From a bacterium (GTDB lineage Bacteria > Patescibacteriota > Minisyncoccia > UBA6257 > GWB1-50-10), in the NCBI GenBank assembly GCA_027310235.1, contig DAIDBF010000020.1, forward strand, positions 1-6,624: a stretch of 6,624 bases of DNA. Reading direction: 5' to 3'. Position 1 is the stretch's first letter. Every line of letters begins with the position of its first letter. Shown in pieces: positions 4,981 to 6,624 of this stretch. Both the position numbers and the translations under genes were made by a program. The notes below the pieces were generated by a model, which was not told where the DNA came from, made no database searches, and saw nothing but the letters and a program-made list of their open reading frames with translations.

Positions 4981-5706
4981 ATGGCGAAAGTGAAGGTGGT
5001 TTCATGGAATATATGGGGCGGGCAGCATTTGCCCGAGATACTGGATTTTCTTTCCGAACTCAAGCCGGAGATTATATGTCTTCAGGAGGTGATACAAGAC
5101 CTGGACGGAAGAAACAATACCGCGGAAGCAATCGCCCGGCATCTGGGTTATAAATCGTCGTACTTCACGCCGACCTACGAGATCGATGCGGGGAAGTTTT
5201 ACAAGAAACTCGAGCCAAGGGTCGTCTCGATGGGAAATGCAATCGTGAGTAAGAATGCGATACAGGACGTGAAACTATATTCGCTTTCCGAGGAGAGACC
5301 GAGATTTTTACTCGAGGCGCTTATACCGGCGAATGGTCAGATGCTTCACGTGTTTTCGACTCATCTTCTCCACACCCATCAGAAACCCTCCGGACTTCAA
5401 GAATTTCAAGCAAAACGTATTGCCGAGATTATTCCGAAGGAGCATGCACTTTTGGGAGCGGATCTCAATGCGACGCCGCAGAGTACTGTGGTCAAAACCT
5501 TAAAACAGGTAATGGTGAGCACGGATTCCGCATTCGCGCCGACGTGGAGTGTGTACCCCGAAGGATGTCCCGTGTGTAATCCCCAGGCGATCGATACTCG
5601 TCTCGATTATCTTTTTGTCACAAAAGATTTGAAGTTCCATTCGTTTGAGGTACATCAATCAAAAGGATCCGATCATCTGCCAATTTCGGTGGTAATTGAA
5701 GTATGA
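4981..5706 (+). CDS. Endonuclease/exonuclease/phosphatase-family hydrolase
   Basis: A 241-residue single-domain protein of the EEP fold (PF03372 type), which hydrolyses phosphodiester or phosphate-ester bonds with a divalent metal. Conserved residues in order: W9-N10, Q35-E36 (metal ligand), S126-T-H128, G159-A-D161-L-N163, D209 in R-L-D-Y, and S230-D231-H232-L-P. All catalytic positions appear intact. Substrates in the family include abasic DNA, RNA, inositol phosphates and sphingolipids; the length and lack of extra domains do not choose among them. There is no signal peptide, so it is probably cytosolic. A C-P-V-C pair at about 197-200 is unusual and might bind metal or be chance. It begins six bases after the permease stop, and its own TGA overlaps the next ATG, so it is almost certainly co-transcribed with both neighbours. 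Confidence 0.88.
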   Translation: MAKVKVVSWNIWGGQHLPEILDFLSELKPEIICLQEVIQDLDGRNNTAEAIARHLGYKSSYFTPTYEIDAGKFYKKLEPRVVSMGNAIVSKNAIQDVKLYSLSEERPRFLLEALIPANGQMLHVFSTHLLHTHQKPSGLQEFQAKRIAEIIPKEHALLGADLNATPQSTVVKTLKQVMVSTDSAFAPTWSVYPEGCPVCNPQAIDTRLDYLFVTKDLKFHSFEVHQSKGSDHLPISVVIEV

Positions 5707-6248
5707 GTATTTATCTCGGTATTTTGGATATTGTTCCGGTGAAAGAGCATCCGGAGCTTCTCGGAAAATCCGTTGCGGAAGCGCTTTTAAAGTATGCGGG
5801 AGCGAACGAAATTGGCGTTACCGAGATCGATCCTGAACTCTCGGACACCGCGGCATTCTGCGAGCATTACAAGATCGAGATGAATCAGGCGGCAAACTGC
5901 GTGGTGCTTGAGGCAAAGCGCGCCGACAGAAACTGGTATGCCGCGTGTGTTATCCTGGGAAGTACGCGTGCCGACGTGAACGGTCTCGCGCGCCGCACGC
6001 TTGATGCGAGAAAAGTTTCGTTCGCGTCGATGGAGCAGGCGGTCGCCGAGACGGGGATGGAGTACGGTGCAATCACACCCGTGGGACTCCCGATCGACTG
6101 GACTGTTCTTATCGACAAGGCCGTAGCCGACTCGGAGTATGTCGTAATTGGAAGCGGCATCAGAAAGTCAAAGCTCGTGGTTTCTGGAGGTTTTCTCGCA
6201 TCCCTGCCGAACGCACAAGTGGTCGAGGGGCTGGGACAAGTGAAATAA
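5703..6248 (+). CDS. YbaK/EbsC-type aminoacyl-tRNA deacylase-like protein
   Basis: A 181-residue protein whose residues ~40-175 match the YbaK / prolyl-tRNA synthetase-associated domain, known for removing wrong amino acids from tRNA (trans-editing). Visible: C67-V-V-L after A64-A-N, the D-V-N-G-L-A-R-R-T-L-D-A-R-K block, T-G-M-E-Y-G-A-I-T-P-V-G-L-P at about 119-132, and V-V-I-G-S-G near 146-151. The first ~35 residues (I-L-D-I-V-P-V-K-E-H-P-E-L) are an extension also found in actinobacterial-type members. At the position where classical YbaK has its key lysine before T-L-V, this protein appears to have N66, so its activity or tRNA preference may differ. The ATG overlaps the upstream TGA by ATGA. 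It is the last gene of the transporter operon; no functional tie to the exporter is evident. Confidence 0.85.
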   Translation: MSIYLGILDIVPVKEHPELLGKSVAEALLKYAGANEIGVTEIDPELSDTAAFCEHYKIEMNQAANCVVLEAKRADRNWYAACVILGSTRADVNGLARRTLDARKVSFASMEQAVAETGMEYGAITPVGLPIDWTVLIDKAVADSEYVVIGSGIRKSKLVVSGGFLASLPNAQVVEGLGQVK

Positions 6249-6347
6249 ACCCCGTATATCCCAGTTCTAAAGCCGAACTCTCTTTGCTGTCCAGTTAAGC
6301 CATTTCTTGTACTTGTCCGAAGATAGGGATTTTGGATTATACGGGGT
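6249..6347. repeat. 99-base segment bounded by perfect 10-bp inverted repeats
   Basis: ACCCCGTATA (6249-6258) is the exact reverse complement of TATACGGGGT (6338-6347). Inside, ATCCC (6258-6262) can pair with GGGAT (6326-6330), and AGTTC (6263-6267) with GAACT (6275-6279) around a 7-base loop. The left arm begins one base after the deacylase stop; the right arm ends just before the cupin promoter. Possibilities are a small MITE-like insertion, a long 3' stem ending the operon transcript, or a regulatory RNA. No T-tract follows, so it is not a standard intrinsic terminator. Confidence 0.6.
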
Positions 6348-6352
6348 AAAAT

Positions 6353-6361
6353 TGTTATACT
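6353..6361 (+). promoter_or_regulatory. Extended -10 promoter of the cupin gene, leaderless
   Basis: TGTTATACT (TG-n-TATACT) is followed by exactly six bases (GTTTAT) and then the ATG at 6368, so +1 is predicted at the A of the start codon. A weak TTGGAT at 6332-6337 lies 18 bases upstream of the hexamer. Confidence 0.65.
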
Positions 6362-6367
6362 GTTTAT

Positions 6368-6624
6368 ATGAAAGGATATATAGCAAACATCGAAAAGGAA
6401 GCGGAGGGAAACGAAAACTTCCGCAAGGTGCTTTATACGGCAAAGCACAGTCAGCTCGTCGTGATGTCGTTGAAGCCCGGTGAAGAGATAGGGGAGGAAG
6501 TGCATGACCTCGATCAATTCATTCGCATCGAAGAGGGAAGCGGCGTTGCGATTCTGGATGGCGTCGAACACGAAGTGGGAGCGAACTACGCAATCGTGAT
6601 TCCCGAGGGTACGAGACACAATGT
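6368..6624 (+). CDS. Cupin-domain protein, 3' end beyond the window
   Basis: The ATG at 6368 opens 85 complete codons with no stop before the edge. The sequence is a single small cupin barrel: motif 1 around G42-E-E-V-H46-D-L-D-Q50-F-I-R-I-E-E-G57-S-G59, motif 2 at G71 ... P79-E-G81-T-R-H84-N85. H46, Q50, E55/E56 and H84 could hold one metal ion, with Q50 where many cupins have a second histidine. I recall close relatives labelled cupin or mannose-6-phosphate isomerase-like in Patescibacteria; a sugar-isomerase role is not supported, because that enzyme is much larger. Usual length would be ~110 residues, so perhaps 25 are missing. It has its own leaderless promoter and is thus probably a separate transcript from the transporter operon. 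Confidence 0.88.
   Translation, partial: MKGYIANIEKEAEGNENFRKVLYTAKHSQLVVMSLKPGEEIGEEVHDLDQFIRIEEGSGVAILDGVEHEVGANYAIVIPEGTRHN

Noticed and set aside
6249..6347. tRNA or other known structured RNA, because acceptor-like ends pair perfectly
   Set aside because: The ends pair over 10 bp, but there is no TTCGA-type T-loop in the right place, no plausible anticodon arm and no CCA-type end on either strand.
5885..6619. 244-codon minus-strand frame across the deacylase and cupin genes
   Set aside because: Both plus-strand genes show conserved motifs, and this frame has no domain I recognise and no promoter.
1..6624. CRISPR array, integrase, transposase or defence operon
   Set aside because: No regularly spaced direct repeats, no recombinase or transposase motifs and no nuclease-helicase pairing were seen; the EEP enzyme and exporter do not form a known defence set.

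Overview
The window looks like a piece of a small-genome bacterium of the Candidate Phyla Radiation (Patescibacteria), probably Parcubacteria-like. This is an inference from gene content. The 600-residue cysteine-rich protein at 1462-3264 belongs to a family I recall mainly from Parcubacteria (often mislabelled CaiB/BaiF), and the small CxxC protein at the left edge and the stand-alone ATP-cone protein also recur in such genomes. Genes are tightly packed, few have a Shine-Dalgarno sequence, and several seem to be transcribed from the first base of the start codon. Standard-code TGA stops, two of them in ATGA overlaps, argue against the TGA-to-glycine code of SR1 and Gracilibacteria.

Left part (1-1091): a truncated minus-strand zinc-ribbon gene, then about 270 bases without a clear gene but with several inverted repeats and one possible micro-ORF. 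A Nudix hydrolase (457-831) and a 60-residue Cys/His-rich protein (856-1038) follow on the plus strand. They end at a bidirectional terminator shared with the convergent ATP-cone gene (1092-1388, minus).

Middle (1389-3407): a 73-base divergent promoter region serves the ATP-cone gene and the 600-residue protein. That protein has a paired zinc-binding module at its N-terminus and a second copy of it at its C-terminus. The C-terminal copy carries an insertion built from a 7-base DNA repeat. A 34-residue basic peptide gene overlaps its stop codon by ATGA.

Right part (3408-6248): a probable four-gene operon made of an ABC-2 transporter ATPase, its six-helix permease, an endonuclease/exonuclease/phosphatase-fold enzyme and a YbaK-type aminoacyl-tRNA deacylase-like protein. 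Spacings are 4 bases, 6 bases and an ATGA overlap. The first two genes form one exporter; the last two have no obvious functional link to it beyond co-transcription. A 99-base segment bounded by perfect 10-base inverted repeats follows, then the start of a cupin gene that runs off the right edge.

The most notable pattern is transcriptional. Good -10 boxes lie exactly six bases before the ATG of the 600-residue gene and of the cupin gene, and one lies eight bases before the ATG of the ABC ATPase, so these mRNAs are predicted to be leaderless or nearly so. I see no clear defence system, mobile-element gene, CRISPR array, tRNA or rRNA.
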